Positions 52,538 to 62,679 of a DNA stretch of 64,000 bases are shown one piece after another; position 1 is the first letter of the stretch, and each line of letters begins with the position of its first letter. The notes beneath the pieces were generated by a model. The model did not search any database. It was not told the origin of the DNA and was given only the letters and a program-made list of their open reading frames with translations. This DNA comes from Flavobacterium succinicans (GTDB lineage: Bacteria > Bacteroidota > Bacteroidia > Flavobacteriales > Flavobacteriaceae): NCBI RefSeq assembly GCF_001662485.1, contig NZ_JMTM01000017.1, positions 1-64,000 on the forward strand. The letters run 5' to 3'. The position numbers were made by a program, and so were the translations under genes.

Positions 52538-53317
52538 TTATAGTGTTGAAAACAATTGTTCCATTTTTTCTCTTTCTTCCTCGGCAAGAACACTGTCAAC
52601 CAAAATTCTTCCTGAATGTTCATCGATAATGATTTTCTTTCTTGCAGCAATCTCAACCTGAGTTTGTGGTGGAATAGTGAAGAATGAACCTGCAGACGCT
52701 CCTCTTTCGATAGAAACTACTGCTAATCCGTTGCGAACACTTGTTCTGATTCTGGTGTAAGCCGTCAACAATCGTTCTTCAATTGTTGCTTGGAACTCCG
52801 CTGATTTTTGAGTTAAAAACTCTTCTTCTTTTTGAGTTTCTGCCATAATAGCTTCTAACTCTGATTTTTTATGTTTTAAATGAGAAGTTTTTGCTTCTAA
52901 TTTTTCTCTAGAATTGGTGATTACTTCTTTTTTGTGCTCAATAGAAGCTTTCATTTCTTTGATTTGCTTTTCAGCCAATTGAATTTCTAATTCTTGAAAC
53001 TCTACTTCTTTAGTCAAAGAGTTGAATTCACGGTTGTTACGAACCGTTTCTTGTTGTTTGGTGTATTTTTTAATCGCTTCTTTGTGCTCATCGATGGCAT
53101 TTTTCTTTACTTTGATCATGTCTTCGATAACCTCAAGATCGGCTTTTAATTTTTCGGTACGAGTGCTTAAACCTGCCACTTCGTCTTCTAAATCTTCTAC
53201 CTCTAAAGGAAGCTCTCCTCTTACGTTTCTAATTTCGTCAATTCTTGAGTCAATAAGTTGTAAATCGTAGATTGCTCTTAACTTTTCTTCAACACTTAAT
53301 TCTTTCGTAGTAGCCAT
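52538..53317 (-). CDS. CT398-like coiled-coil protein with degenerate zinc ribbon
   Basis: A 259-aa protein. A long antiparallel coiled coil (about 30-190) is followed by a C-terminal zinc-ribbon fold ('SFFTIPPQTQVEIAARK', 'DEHSGRILVDSVLAEEE'). In most relatives the ribbon has CxxC and CxxC pairs; here they read ASAG and DEHSG, so all four cysteines are gone and zinc cannot bind. Related proteins are linked to nucleic-acid or flagellar assembly, but the role here is unknown. It lies 3 bases downstream of the Nif3-like gene. Confidence 0.85.
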   Translation of the reverse strand: MATTKELSVEEKLRAIYDLQLIDSRIDEIRNVRGELPLEVEDLEDEVAGLSTRTEKLKADLEVIEDMIKVKKNAIDEHKEAIKKYTKQQETVRNNREFNSLTKEVEFQELEIQLAEKQIKEMKASIEHKKEVITNSREKLEAKTSHLKHKKSELEAIMAETQKEEEFLTQKSAEFQATIEERLLTAYTRIRTSVRNGLAVVSIERGASAGSFFTIPPQTQVEIAARKKIIIDEHSGRILVDSVLAEEEREKMEQLFSTL

Positions 53318-53320
53318 ATT

Positions 53321-54436
53321 CTATAAGTACTTAACTGGATTTGTATTTTCTTCTGATAAAATGATTCCGCTTGGTAGCGAGACGGGTGCAAAATTAAGGA
53401 TTTTTTTTCGAAGATACTCAACAATATAATTTTTTGTATAACGTTCGCTTTCAAAATGTCCGATATCTGCTAAAAGTATTCGATTTTCTGCTTCATAAAA
53501 CTGATGATATTTTAAATCTGCGGTCAAATAGGCATCAGCTCCAGCTTGTATGGCCTGTGAAATAGCAAAACTTCCAGCTCCACCCAAAACGGCTACTTTT
53601 TTGATGGGACGACCCAAAAATGATGAATGCCGAATGCCTTCTGCTTGCATTTTTTCTTTTACAAAATGCAAAAAGGAAGATTCTTCCATAGATTCTTCTA
53701 GTTCACCAACCATTCCTAGTCCAATTTTTTGATAATTATTTTGTAAATCATAAATTTCATAAGCTACTTCTTCGTAAATATGAGTAGTAAATAATGCTTT
53801 TAAAACTTTTGACTGCAAATGTTTTTCAAAAACAACCTCTATTTTGGTTTCGGTTCCTGTTGATAAAACACCTTTTTGTCCTACTACGGGATTGCTATTT
53901 TCGTTGCCTTGGTAGGTGAAAGTGCCTTCTGAATTAAAACTGCAATTATCATAATTGCCAATGCTTCCTGCGCCCGCTTGAAACAAAGCGTTTCGAACGG
54001 CATCTGCATTTTCTCGTATTGTGTAGGTAACTAATTTGCGAATATAGTTTTGTTTGGGAACCAATATTTTAGTGTTCGATAAGCCCAAGGCATTACAAAA
54101 GATTTGATTTACTCCTTCAGGATGATTGTCTAAAGCGGTATGAACAGCATAAATGGCAATGTCGTTTTTAATCGCTTTTAGAATCGCTTTTTCAACATAA
54201 TTTTTACCGGTAATTTTTTTAATCCCCGAAAAAAGAATGGGGTGAAAGCAAACAACCAAATTGCAATTTTTATTGATGGCTTCTGTAATTACATTTTCTA
54301 AGGCGTCGTGACAAACCAAAACACCAGTGGCTTCAGCATCTTGGTCACCAACCAATAAGCCTACATTGTCGAAATCTTCGGCATAGCCTAGTGGTGCCAT
54401 TTCTTCAAGTAGAGCAAGGATTTGTTTTATTTTCAT
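53321..54436 (-). CDS. Nif3-like dinuclear metal-centre protein
   Basis: A 371-aa protein of the Nif3/YqfO/DUF34 family: 'DNVGLLVGD' near the N-terminus, the metal ligands 'CFHPILFSGIKKI' and 'HTALDNHPEGVN', and C-terminal 'ADLKYHQFYEAE' and 'DIGHFESERY'. A middle insertion (about 140-240) is the PII-like domain found in YqfO-type members. It forms hexamers with two metals per subunit; the biochemical role is unsettled. Next gene follows by 3 bases. Confidence 0.92.
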   Translation of the reverse strand: MKIKQILALLEEMAPLGYAEDFDNVGLLVGDQDAEATGVLVCHDALENVITEAINKNCNLVVCFHPILFSGIKKITGKNYVEKAILKAIKNDIAIYAVHTALDNHPEGVNQIFCNALGLSNTKILVPKQNYIRKLVTYTIRENADAVRNALFQAGAGSIGNYDNCSFNSEGTFTYQGNENSNPVVGQKGVLSTGTETKIEVVFEKHLQSKVLKALFTTHIYEEVAYEIYDLQNNYQKIGLGMVGELEESMEESSFLHFVKEKMQAEGIRHSSFLGRPIKKVAVLGGAGSFAISQAIQAGADAYLTADLKYHQFYEAENRILLADIGHFESERYTKNYIVEYLRKKILNFAPVSLPSGIILSEENTNPVKYL

Positions 54437-54498
54437 TCGATTTTTTTTGATTTCAATCCTGCCAAATTGTTAGTTTGATCAGTGTTTGTAATGGTTTG

Positions 54499-54506
54499 CA
54501 AAGATA
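54499..54506 (-). promoter_or_regulatory. -7 box of the Nif3-like operon
   Basis: TATCTTTG on the minus strand, exact consensus, 63 bases before the ATG at 54436. Confidence 0.6.
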
Positions 54507-54803
54507 CAGTTTTTTGTATTTTGTCGGAAAATAAAAAACGGACAAAGGGCATTCACTTATTAAATTTCCTCCATAATTAAAACGAATAAACAGTACTGTA
54601 TAACAGCTTTTATTTGATTCGACTTCTCAAATCACGATGCTTGTAAGCTATAAAATTAGTGCAATTCCATTTTTAGAATTAATAAAAATTAGTACTCATT
54701 TGTACTATTCATAGTTGCCTTTTTTGATAGGTGAATTCCCTGAAAAGGCGTTTGTTTAGGTTGACATTATTTAGGCTTTCGTTAACAGTAAATTAGGATA
54801 TTT
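54507..54803. other. Intergenic region without recognised features
   Basis: Between the divergent nif3-like and 54858 genes. AT-rich; no repeat, hairpin or reading frame stood out. Confidence 0.5.
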
Positions 54804-54836
54804 TTTGAAATAAAATACATGAATTGAATATTTTTG
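54804..54836 (+). promoter_or_regulatory. Promoter of the 54858 gene
   Basis: -33 TTTG (54804-54807), 21-base spacer, -7 box TATTTTTG (54829-54836), 21 bases before the ATG. Confidence 0.7.
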
Positions 54837-54857
54837 TAGTCTAATTTTTATGTGGCC

Positions 54858-55598
54858 ATGAAACAATTGCTTTTGATTTTGGGACTTTTGTTTTTCGCTT
54901 TTGGTTTTTCGCAAACCACTACTTTGTTGAAAGGAAAAGTGATGTGTGATACAATTGCTGCAATTGGAGTAGAGGTAATTAATTTAAATACAGAGCAAAG
55001 TACCAAAACCGATAGTCGAGGTTTTTTTGAGATTTCAGCCAAAAATAAAGACGTTTTAGCATTTTATTCAAAAGAGTATGTTTTTAAAAAGATGGTTGTT
55101 GTTCCGGAGTACTTTCAGTTGAAGCAATTGGGGATTAAACTCATTAGGTCGGCTGTAGAATTGGATGAAGTTGTCGTTAAAAATACTAAATTAAAAGTGC
55201 CTAAGTTTACATATGAGCAAGCGGCTGCAGCTCGAATTGGTAAGGAAGCTGCTCATCCCAAAAATCCTTTTGTCTATGATGGCACGATAACCAATGGAAT
55301 GGATTTGATGGAAATTGGAAGAAAAATATTTAGTCTTTTCAAAAATCCAGATAAACCAAAACGAGAAAAACAACCTGAGGAAGATTTCATAGCTTATGCT
55401 AAAGCTAGTTTGAACGAAACTTTTTATCAGCAGAAACTAGGACTTCAAAAAAATGGAATTAATAATTTCTTGGTCTATTGTAACGAAGATCCTGAATCAA
55501 AAAAAGTTTTTATAAACAAAGATGAATTGACTTTGCTGGATTTTTTGCTTAAAAAACATACCGCTTATCTCGAACTAGTTGGTAAGAACAAGGAGTAA
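54858..55598 (+). CDS. Secreted protein with carboxypeptidase-regulatory-like domain
   Basis: A 246-aa protein; signal peptide 'LFFAFGFSQ' follows the ATG at 54858. Residues about 25-100 form a CarboxypepD_reg-like beta-sandwich ('[21 protein letters not shown]', 'LDEVVVKN') as found at the front of TonB-dependent receptors, here without a receptor. The rest is basic and unrecognised. Periplasmic or envelope role likely. Followed by lpxK 57 bases downstream, possibly one transcript. Confidence 0.8.
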   Translation: MKQLLLILGLLFFAFGFSQTTTLLKGKVMCDTIAAIGVEVINLNTEQSTKTDSRGFFEISAKNKDVLAFYSKEYVFKKMVVVPEYFQLKQLGIKLIRSAVELDEVVVKNTKLKVPKFTYEQAAAARIGKEAAHPKNPFVYDGTITNGMDLMEIGRKIFSLFKNPDKPKREKQPEEDFIAYAKASLNETFYQQKLGLQKNGINNFLVYCNEDPESKKVFINKDELTLLDFLLKKHTAYLELVGKNKE

Positions 55599-55655
55599 AG
55601 ACTTTTTTCTTGAGATCTTGTAGTGCAAATGTTCAATTTGTTATAATTTCGTAGC

Positions 55656-56681
55656 ATGAAATTACTCCGAAATTTACTCTTTCCTTTTGCTGTTATATAT
55701 GGCGTTATAACGACTATCCGTAATTTTCTTTTTGATGTTGGATTTTTAAAATCGTATGCATTTCCAATACCCATTATTGCGGTAGGAAACTTAAGCGTTG
55801 GCGGAACGGGCAAAACCCCGCAAATTGAATATTTGATTCGTTTACTTTCAGGTAAATATCGCGTGGCGACTTTGAGTCGAGGGTACAAAAGACAATCCGA
55901 AGGGTTTCTGCTAGCTGATGCATCGGTTAATGCAGCTATTTTGGGAGATGAACCGTTTCAGTTTTTTCAAAAGTTTCCTGCTATTCAAGTGGCTGTAGAT
56001 GCCAATAGAAAAAACGGTATCGAACAATTGTTGTCCCAAAAGAGTACTCCTGAAATTATTTTATTAGATGACGCTTATCAACACCGCAAAGTAAAAGCAG
56101 GTTTTTATATGCTATTGACCGCTTACGGAGATTTATATGCCAATGATTTTCTATTGCCTACAGGAAATTTAAGAGAAAGTCGCAGTGGTGCTCAAAGAGC
56201 TGCGATTGTGGTGGTTACGAAATGCCCGAAGAACCTGTCTATGGCAGAACAAATAAGTGTTAAAAGCCGATTAAAGCTAGCCGATAATCAGCAATTATAT
56301 TTTACTTTTGTCGACTATGAAGATTCGATTTATGCTAAAGATTCAAAGATAGAAATAATCGATTTAGGAAATGAATCAAAGTTGCTTTTGGCAGGAATTG
56401 CAAAACCAGAACCTTTTTTTGAGTACCTAAAAAAAGAAAATGATATTTGTTTAACATTTCCAGATCATCACAATTTTAGCGAAAGCGAAATTATAGCCAT
56501 TCAAAAGCAAGCCAAGGGTAGAAAAATTATTACTACCGAAAAAGATTATGTTCGATTGAAAGATTCTATTCTTTTCGAGCAATTGTATTATTTACCAATT
56601 CGAAGTTCTTTTATTAATAATGAAAAAGAATTCGATCAAACAATTTTAAATTATGTGGGAACAAGTTCAAGAAACCGTTAG
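55656..56681 (+). CDS. lpxK: Tetraacyldisaccharide 4'-kinase LpxK
   Basis: A 341-aa membrane-associated kinase that phosphorylates the 4' position of the lipid A disaccharide, the last-but-few step of lipid A synthesis. An N-terminal membrane helix (about 5-25) and the P-loop '[11 protein letters not shown]' (about 47-57); '[11 protein letters not shown]' (about 144) holds the acidic residues near the active site. It overlaps the PNP gene by 29 bases. Confidence 0.95.
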   Translation: MKLLRNLLFPFAVIYGVITTIRNFLFDVGFLKSYAFPIPIIAVGNLSVGGTGKTPQIEYLIRLLSGKYRVATLSRGYKRQSEGFLLADASVNAAILGDEPFQFFQKFPAIQVAVDANRKNGIEQLLSQKSTPEIILLDDAYQHRKVKAGFYMLLTAYGDLYANDFLLPTGNLRESRSGAQRAAIVVVTKCPKNLSMAEQISVKSRLKLADNQQLYFTFVDYEDSIYAKDSKIEIIDLGNESKLLLAGIAKPEPFFEYLKKENDICLTFPDHHNFSESEIIAIQKQAKGRKIITTEKDYVRLKDSILFEQLYYLPIRSSFINNEKEFDQTILNYVGTSSRNR

Positions 56682-57465
56682 TTTTATTCAAAATAAAATC
56701 AATTTCACACCCGAGTATGGTGTGATTTTAGGATCGGGATTAGGAAGTTTTACAGAAGAAATGGAAATAGTATATACTTTGCCGTATAATGAGATTCCAA
56801 ATTTTCCAGTATCAACGGTTCAAGGTCATAAAGGTGCCTTGGTTTTTGGAACTATTGGTGACAAAAAAGTTGTAGCGATGCAAGGGCGCTTCCATTTTTA
56901 TGAAGGCTATTCTATGAAAGAAGTGACTTTTCCTGTTCGAGTAATGAAGTATTTAGGGATGACCAAATTGATTGTTTCTAACGCCTCGGGTGGAGTCAAT
57001 TCTGACTATCAAGTTGGATCGATAGTGGTGTTGAAAGACCATATCAATTTCTTGCCAGAACATCCTTTGCGTGGCAAGAATGACGAACGTTTTGGGCCTC
57101 GTTTTGTCAATATGAGCGAACCTTATAGTAGAAAAATGATTGCTCATGCGTCCGCTTTGGCAGTAGATTTAGGGATCAGTATTAATCTTGGAATTTATTT
57201 AGGATTGCAAGGGCCTACTTTTGAAACTTTGGCAGAATATAAAATGGTCAAAATACTTGGCGCTGATTGTGTTGGAATGTCTACTGTGCCTGAGGTTATC
57301 GTAGCTCGTCATATGGATGTAGAAACTTTTGGGATTTCGGTCATTACAGACATGGGTGATGCAGCTAGTATAGATACTATTTCGCATGATGAAGTGCTCG
57401 AGGCAGCCAAAGGTGCAGAGCCTAAAGTGAGACAGTTAATTCGTGAGCTTGTTTTAACGTATTAG
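56653..57465 (+). CDS. Purine nucleoside phosphorylase (high-molecular-mass type II family, trimeric)
   Basis: A 270-aa enzyme of the trimeric PNP type ('GVILGSGLGSF', 'VQGHKGALVFG', 'QGRFHFYEGYSM', 'GPTFETLAEYKM', 'GMSTVPEVIVARH'). It splits purine (deoxy)nucleosides with phosphate to base and sugar-1-phosphate for salvage. The start overlaps lpxK by 29 bases. The 3' end overlaps the convergent histidine kinase gene by 4 bases with no visible terminator between them. Confidence 0.95.
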   Translation: MWEQVQETVSFIQNKINFTPEYGVILGSGLGSFTEEMEIVYTLPYNEIPNFPVSTVQGHKGALVFGTIGDKKVVAMQGRFHFYEGYSMKEVTFPVRVMKYLGMTKLIVSNASGGVNSDYQVGSIVVLKDHINFLPEHPLRGKNDERFGPRFVNMSEPYSRKMIAHASALAVDLGISINLGIYLGLQGPTFETLAEYKMVKILGADCVGMSTVPEVIVARHMDVETFGISVITDMGDAASIDTISHDEVLEAAKGAEPKVRQLIRELVLTY

Positions 57466-59648
57466 TTAGCAATATATTTAGAAATAATAGTATAAAATTC
57501 TTCAGGAATGAATGGTTTCGTGATGACATCATTCATTCCGTAAGAAAGCAGCATTTCTCTGTTTTCATCCAATGATATTGCGGTCAAGGCTATGATTGGT
57601 GTTTTTATATCGAAAGTTCTAATTTGTTTGGTCGCTTCTGTGCCATTAATGCCAGGCAAATGGACGTCCATTAGTACTAAGTCATAATCGTGATTGTGCA
57701 TCAGTTTTACTGCGCTTTCTCCATTATCGATGATTAGACACACAATGCCTTTGTTTTCAAGCATTTTTTTGGTGATCATTTGGTTGATTTTATTGTCTTC
57801 TACCAATAATATTTTTTTGCTTTTGAAATGCTCTTCGTCATAATTTACTATTTTATCACAAGATTTTTCAAGGCTTTCTGCGATTTTAAAAGGTAAGGTG
57901 AATGAGAACGTAGAGCCTTTTCCTTCTTCGCTGACAAGTTTTATTTTTCCTCCCAAGACTTTGACTAATTTTTTTACAATGGTTAAGCCTAGTCCGGTTC
58001 CACCATATTTTCTGTTAATTTCTACAGAGCCTTGTGTGAAATTTTCAAAAACCAGTTCGAACTTTTCTTTGGGGATGCCAATTCCGGTATCGATGATTTG
58101 AAAATTAATTTTGACAACTTCTTCTTCCTTTGATTTAAACAATTTGGCTACAATAGTAACTTTTCCGTCTCGGGTAAATTTCAAAGCATTATTGATTAAA
58201 TTCAAGAAAACTTGGGAGAGTTTTGTTGGGTCTCCGATGAGATAATTCGGGATGTTGTCATCAAATTCTAAGTTGAATTCATTATTATTGGTCAATGCAA
58301 ATTTATTGAGCGAACTTTGAATGTTTTCAAGTAATTCTTTTAGGTGAAAAGGAATGCTTTCTAATTCAATTTTATTGGATTCAATTTTATTAATTTCAAG
58401 GATCTCATTAATAAAAGTGGCTAAATGATTACCTGAAAATTGTAGTGAGGTCAAATAATTTAGTTGTGATTTTTTGGGATTTTCTTCTAATAATAAATGG
58501 GTTATTCCGTTGATTGCATTGAGCGGCGTGCGCAATTCATGACTCACTGTCGAGAGAAATTCAGCTCTGGCTTTAGAGGCTTTTTCAGCATTATTTTTGG
58601 CAATAATTAATTCTTGATTTTTTTCTTTTAATAGTTTATTACTTTCATTTCTTATGATGTTGTTTTTGTATAAGGACAAACTCAAAAGTGACAAAATCGT
58701 GATTAAAGCAATAGCTAAAATGTTGATTAATTTGGAGTATTTATTGGTTTCTTTCGTTTGTTGTTGTTCTTTTTTTTCCTTTAAAATGGCTTTGTATTCT
58801 TCATCATGTTTGAGTTTCTTTAAATTCTCTTGGTTTTGTTTTGAGCTTATAATTTCGGCTAACTGTATTCTTAGCAAATGATGCTCTTCAAGATAAGCAT
58901 AAGCTTGGTCAAAATTCCGCATTCCTTTATAGCATTTACTAAGTTGCAGTAAAATATCTCCTTTACTTTTTAGGTTTTGGGTAATTTTATTTAACTCCAA
59001 TGCTTTTTCTAAAAAATCACGAGCTATAGTATAGTTTTTGCTTTGCAAGGCAATGATTCCCTTATAGAAGTATGCTTCTTCTTTGCTGCTTTTTTCAGTA
59101 GCAGTGTCTTTATTTGCAAGAAGTCGATCAAAGTTAATTGAAGCAATTTCGGATTGATTGTTGCTGAAGTATAATTTTGCTTTTTTTAAAAGCAACGGGT
59201 TAACCTTATTTATAAGGTCAGGTGTAATGGTTAATCGGTCTGCTTTCGCAAAAGAAAGAGAGGCTTCGTTCCATTCTTTTTTTTCAATTTCACAATAGCC
59301 TACAAAATAGATGGCTTTTAATTTATCGAAATCAACGGGGTTTTTGGTATTCAATTGAAAGCTTTGTTCAAAATAATTTTGAGCTTCATTGAATTTTTTC
59401 AAATCAAAATACAGCTTGCCAAGCACAAAATTTCTTTCGATTTGCGCTTCAATGTTTTTGGTGGTTTGACTGTATTTTAGAGCTTTATTCGCAAAATGAA
59501 TGGCTTTTTCGTAATTGTAAATTTTGAAGTTGTATTGTGATAAATTATGATAAATAGAAATACTATCGATGATTTGTGTAGTCGAAGCATATAGCATAGT
59601 GCTACTGACTAATAATACAATCCAAAAGTATCTTATTTGTTGCTTCAT
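57462..59648 (-). CDS. Hybrid sensor histidine kinase with periplasmic TPR domain
   Basis: A 728-aa protein. Signal/anchor at the N-terminus, TPR-like helical repeats (about 30-290) outside, a membrane helix (about 308-328), HisKA with H370 in 'VSHELRTPLNAI', HATPase_c ('INNALKFTRDGK', 'GTGIGIPKEKFELVFENFTQ', 'GGTGLGLTIVKKL'), and a C-terminal receiver with D661 ('VLMDVHLPGINGTEA'). No output domain follows, so it probably passes phosphate to a separate HPt or regulator. Overlaps gapA by 4 bases (ATGA), so it is coupled to it. Confidence 0.93.
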   Translation of the reverse strand: MKQQIRYFWIVLLVSSTMLYASTTQIIDSISIYHNLSQYNFKIYNYEKAIHFANKALKYSQTTKNIEAQIERNFVLGKLYFDLKKFNEAQNYFEQSFQLNTKNPVDFDKLKAIYFVGYCEIEKKEWNEASLSFAKADRLTITPDLINKVNPLLLKKAKLYFSNNQSEIASINFDRLLANKDTATEKSSKEEAYFYKGIIALQSKNYTIARDFLEKALELNKITQNLKSKGDILLQLSKCYKGMRNFDQAYAYLEEHHLLRIQLAEIISSKQNQENLKKLKHDEEYKAILKEKKEQQQTKETNKYSKLINILAIALITILSLLSLSLYKNNIIRNESNKLLKEKNQELIIAKNNAEKASKARAEFLSTVSHELRTPLNAINGITHLLLEENPKKSQLNYLTSLQFSGNHLATFINEILEINKIESNKIELESIPFHLKELLENIQSSLNKFALTNNNEFNLEFDDNIPNYLIGDPTKLSQVFLNLINNALKFTRDGKVTIVAKLFKSKEEEVVKINFQIIDTGIGIPKEKFELVFENFTQGSVEINRKYGGTGLGLTIVKKLVKVLGGKIKLVSEEGKGSTFSFTLPFKIAESLEKSCDKIVNYDEEHFKSKKILLVEDNKINQMITKKMLENKGIVCLIIDNGESAVKLMHNHDYDLVLMDVHLPGINGTEATKQIRTFDIKTPIIALTAISLDENREMLLSYGMNDVITKPFIPEEFYTIISKYIAN

Positions 59649-60652
59649 TTTTTGTATTCCTGTTTTGTGTGTAAAATCAAATCAATAATTCTAGAGGAAT
59701 AGCCTATTTCATTGTCGTACCACCCAACAACCTTTACCATTTTATCTATAACAGAAGTAAGCTGGCCGTCAAAAAGACAAGAGTGTGTGTTGCCAATTAT
59801 GTCTACAGAAACAATAGGATCTTCGGTGTAATCCAGTATTCCTTTTAACTCATTATGAGCAGCATTTTTAAAGGCTTTGTTGATTTCTTCAATGGTAACG
59901 GCTCTTTTTACGTTAAAAGTAATATCAGTCAGTGAGCCATCAGGGACGGGTACGCGTATACCGCAGCCTCCAATTTTGCCTTCTAATTTAGGGAAAATTT
60001 TTGTGAGTGCTTTGGCGGCTCCTGTTGTGGTTGGAACAATGGATTGACTTGCGCCACGTGCTCTTCTAAGGTCTTTATGAGGTTGATCGTGTAAGCTTTG
60101 ATCTGTTGTATACGAATGTATTGTGGTGATATAAGCTTGCTCGATGCCACACAATTCATCTATGATTTGAATCATGGGCGCTGCGTTATTGGTGGTACAA
60201 CTCGCATTAGAGATTATAATTTCAGTGCCATCGAGTATGTTCTCGTTTACACCCAAAACTACTGTTTTTATATTTTCCACTTCGGCTGGGGCGGACAGAA
60301 TTACTTTCTTGGCTCCTGCTATAATGTGGGCATTAATTTCTTCGAAAGTTTTGAATTTACCTGTAGATTCGATTACATAGTCAATGTTGTGTTTTTTCCA
60401 ATCTAGGTTGGCTATGTTTTTTTCATTGAAAAACAAGTAATGCTTGTCGGCTACGATTAAACTAGTAGTATCATGACTTACTTTTTCAGGTAAGATTCCA
60501 TGAATACTGTCGTATTTTATTAAGTGCGCCATCGTCGCTACATCAGCAATGTCGTTTATAGCGACAACTTCGATGGTTGGATGATTGACTAAAAGACGAA
60601 ATAAATTACGTCCAATCCGTCCAAAACCATTAATTGCAATTCTTGTTTTCAA
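59645..60652 (-). CDS. gapA: Glyceraldehyde-3-phosphate dehydrogenase, type I
   Basis: A 335-aa GAPDH: N-terminal Rossmann motif 'INGFGRIGRNLFR' (7-19), catalytic C152 in 'SNASCTTNNAAP' and 'RAATGASQSIVPTTTGAAKA'-type substrate loop ('RGASQSIVPTTTGAAKAL'). It oxidises glyceraldehyde-3-phosphate with NAD+ in glycolysis, or the reverse in gluconeogenesis. Its stop TGA overlaps the histidine kinase ATG (ATGA). lipA ends 42 bases upstream. Possibly a second gapA copy; this cannot be told here. Confidence 0.96.
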   Translation of the reverse strand: MKTRIAINGFGRIGRNLFRLLVNHPTIEVVAINDIADVATMAHLIKYDSIHGILPEKVSHDTTSLIVADKHYLFFNEKNIANLDWKKHNIDYVIESTGKFKTFEEINAHIIAGAKKVILSAPAEVENIKTVVLGVNENILDGTEIIISNASCTTNNAAPMIQIIDELCGIEQAYITTIHSYTTDQSLHDQPHKDLRRARGASQSIVPTTTGAAKALTKIFPKLEGKIGGCGIRVPVPDGSLTDITFNVKRAVTIEEINKAFKNAAHNELKGILDYTEDPIVSVDIIGNTHSCLFDGQLTSVIDKMVKVVGWYDNEIGYSSRIIDLILHTKQEYKK

Positions 60653-60694
60653 TGTATTGATATGTTTCTGCGGTCCTTTTTTTTTTGGATCCTT

Positions 60695-61564
60695 TTATAA
60701 AATGTGTTTTTGTGCTTTGTATGAAGAGCGAACAAGTGGTCCGCTTTCTACATGTCTGAAGCCAAGTTCTAAGGCATAGGCTTCGTATTTTGCAAATTGT
60801 TCTGGTGTGATGAATTCTTTTACAGGAAGGTGCTTTTTACTAGGTTGCAAGTACTGTCCAATAGTAACAACATCAACATTAGCATTGCGCAAATCTCTAA
60901 GTGTTTGAAAAACTTCTTCTTCTTGCTCCCCGAGTCCTAACATGATTCCGGATTTGGTTCTGTTGATGCCTTTTTCTTTTAAATAACGCAAGACTTCTAA
61001 GCTTCGGTCGTATTTGGCTTGAATTCGAACTTCGCGAGTTAGTCTTCTTACGGTTTCTACATTGTGTGAAACCACTTCGGGATTAGCTTCAATGATGCGG
61101 TCAATATTTCTTTCTATGCCTTGAAAATCTGGAATTAGCGTTTCTAAAGTAGTGTTTGGGTTCATTCTTCGAATCGCTTTTACCGTTTCGTTCCAAATAA
61201 TTGATCCGCCATCTTTTACATCATCTCTGTCTACACTTGTGATTACTGCATGTTTGATGTTCATGATTTTTATTGATCGCGCTACTTTTTCTGGTTCGTC
61301 CCAGTCAATGGTTTCTGGTCTACCTGTTTTGACGCCACAAAAACCACATGAGCGAGTGCAAATATTTCCTAAAATCATAAACGTTGCGGTTCCTTCGCCC
61401 CAACATTCTCCCATGTTTGGGCAGCTTCCTGATGTGCAAATGGTGTTTAGGCTATATTTGTCTACTAATCCTCGTAGTTCGGTATATTTTTGTCCAATAG
61501 GTAATTTTACTTTTAACCATTTTGGTTTGCCTATTGGTAATGTATTATCTGTTGTAGTTTCCAT
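60695..61564 (-). CDS. lipA: Lipoyl synthase
   Basis: A 289-aa radical-SAM enzyme that inserts two sulfurs into octanoyl groups on lipoate-dependent proteins. Radical-SAM cluster CTRSCGFC (near 67-74) and the auxiliary cluster cysteines in '[13 protein letters not shown]' (about 42-54). The C-terminal 'RSSYKAQ' serine is present (about 281). I start at the ATG at 61564; the in-frame GTG at 61585 lies inside the -7 box. gapA follows 42 bases downstream. Confidence 0.96.
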   Translation of the reverse strand: METTTDNTLPIGKPKWLKVKLPIGQKYTELRGLVDKYSLNTICTSGSCPNMGECWGEGTATFMILGNICTRSCGFCGVKTGRPETIDWDEPEKVARSIKIMNIKHAVITSVDRDDVKDGGSIIWNETVKAIRRMNPNTTLETLIPDFQGIERNIDRIIEANPEVVSHNVETVRRLTREVRIQAKYDRSLEVLRYLKEKGINRTKSGIMLGLGEQEEEVFQTLRDLRNANVDVVTIGQYLQPSKKHLPVKEFITPEQFAKYEAYALELGFRHVESGPLVRSSYKAQKHIL

Positions 61565-61584
61565 ATCTTCATTTTTCAGAGTCA

Positions 61585-61592
61585 CAAAGATA
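61585..61592 (-). promoter_or_regulatory. -7 box of lipA
   Basis: TATCTTTG on the minus strand, exact consensus, 20 bases before the ATG. Confidence 0.65.
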
Positions 61593-61649
61593 GGGCAAAG
61601 TTGTTTTGAAAAAAAGAAGTTAACCCATCAGTTTTTTGACTAGAATCAT

Positions 61650-61682
61650 AAAAAAAAAAGCAGAACATTTAGCTCTGCTTTT
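61650..61682 (-). terminator. tonB terminator
   Basis: Stem AAAAGCAGA/TCTGCTTTT (61656-61664 with 61674-61682), 9-base loop, and a long A run on the low side that yields U residues on the minus strand. Confidence 0.85.
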
Positions 61683-61687
61683 GGTGA

Positions 61688-62509
61688 TTATTCTGATTTG
61701 ATGACTATGGGCAGGGTGTAAGCTGTTCGCATGGGCTTGCCATTTAATATGCCAGGAGTCCATTTTGTTTTTAATGATTTTAATACTCTAATGGCTTCTT
61801 GTCCTAATCCATATCCAGGATCTTTTAAGACGCGAATATCAGTCATACTTCCGTCTTTTTCAATGACAAAAGCTATGGATACACGGATGGTTTCTAATCC
61901 TTCGATGTCTGGTTTTGAAAAATTATTCCCAACGTAATTGTAGAATTTTTTCATTCCGCCGGGAAATTCTGGAGATTTGTCTAGCATGGCGGTGTTTACA
62001 ATGCTATTATTGGGTACTTCTACTTCGGGAGTTGTGCCTTGTATTGCAGTAGTTACCGTTCCAGTTGTAGCGTCTCCTGTGCCAGAAGTTGAAGCGCTAG
62101 ATTGTGAGAATTCATTGTTTTTAGGAACCTCTGGAGTAGCTGCTTGAGCATTAACAATCTGAGGATTGGTCATTTTTTGTGTGGTTACCACGTTTTCTAC
62201 AGGATTTTTTACCGTTGGGAGTGCTGTTTTTTTAACAGGTTCTTCAGGTGTTAGCGGAATGATTTCGTCTAAATCTATTGGTCGAAATATAGTTTCTGGG
62301 ATTTCAGGCACAGCGATGGTATTTGGGCTTAGCTTGTTAATGACCAATGCAATGCTGATGATAGTGATAATTAATACAACTCCAAGAAAAAATGCAGATA
62401 CTGTGTTTTTTGTACTTTCTTGTCGTAATTGATAGGCTCCATAATTTTTGTTTTTGTCTTCAAAAACAAGATCAATCCAGCGGTTTTCGTAAATACTTAA
62501 TTTTGACAT
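61688..62509 (-). CDS. Energy transducer TonB
   Basis: A 273-aa TonB-like protein: a cytosolic N-terminus (1-33), membrane helix (about 34-57), a proline/threonine-rich periplasmic spacer (about 60-165), and a C-terminal TonB domain (about 180-273; 'FPGGMKKFYNYVGNNFSKP', 'IRVSIAFVIEKDGSMTDIRVL'). It couples the proton motive force via ExbB/ExbD to outer-membrane receptors; those genes are not in the window. Own terminator; transcribed alone. Confidence 0.93.
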   Translation of the reverse strand: MSKLSIYENRWIDLVFEDKNKNYGAYQLRQESTKNTVSAFFLGVVLIITIISIALVINKLSPNTIAVPEIPETIFRPIDLDEIIPLTPEEPVKKTALPTVKNPVENVVTTQKMTNPQIVNAQAATPEVPKNNEFSQSSASTSGTGDATTGTVTTAIQGTTPEVEVPNNSIVNTAMLDKSPEFPGGMKKFYNYVGNNFSKPDIEGLETIRVSIAFVIEKDGSMTDIRVLKDPGYGLGQEAIRVLKSLKTKWTPGILNGKPMRTAYTLPIVIKSE

Positions 62510-62679
62510 GGTGTATAGTTTTAGAGGTTAGGTAACTATAGAATCATAAGCAGTATTTTTATATTTAACAACGGCTACAAGTGTTTTGTTATTGTGTTAA
62601 ATGGTAGAAATTATTTCAAGTATTTAACTTTTTAAAGATGTAATGTGTGGTAAAGTGTTGTTTTTATTGTGAAAATCAA

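Noticed and set aside
61152-61643. 163-codon plus-strand ORF
   Set aside because: Antisense to lipA; no family features.
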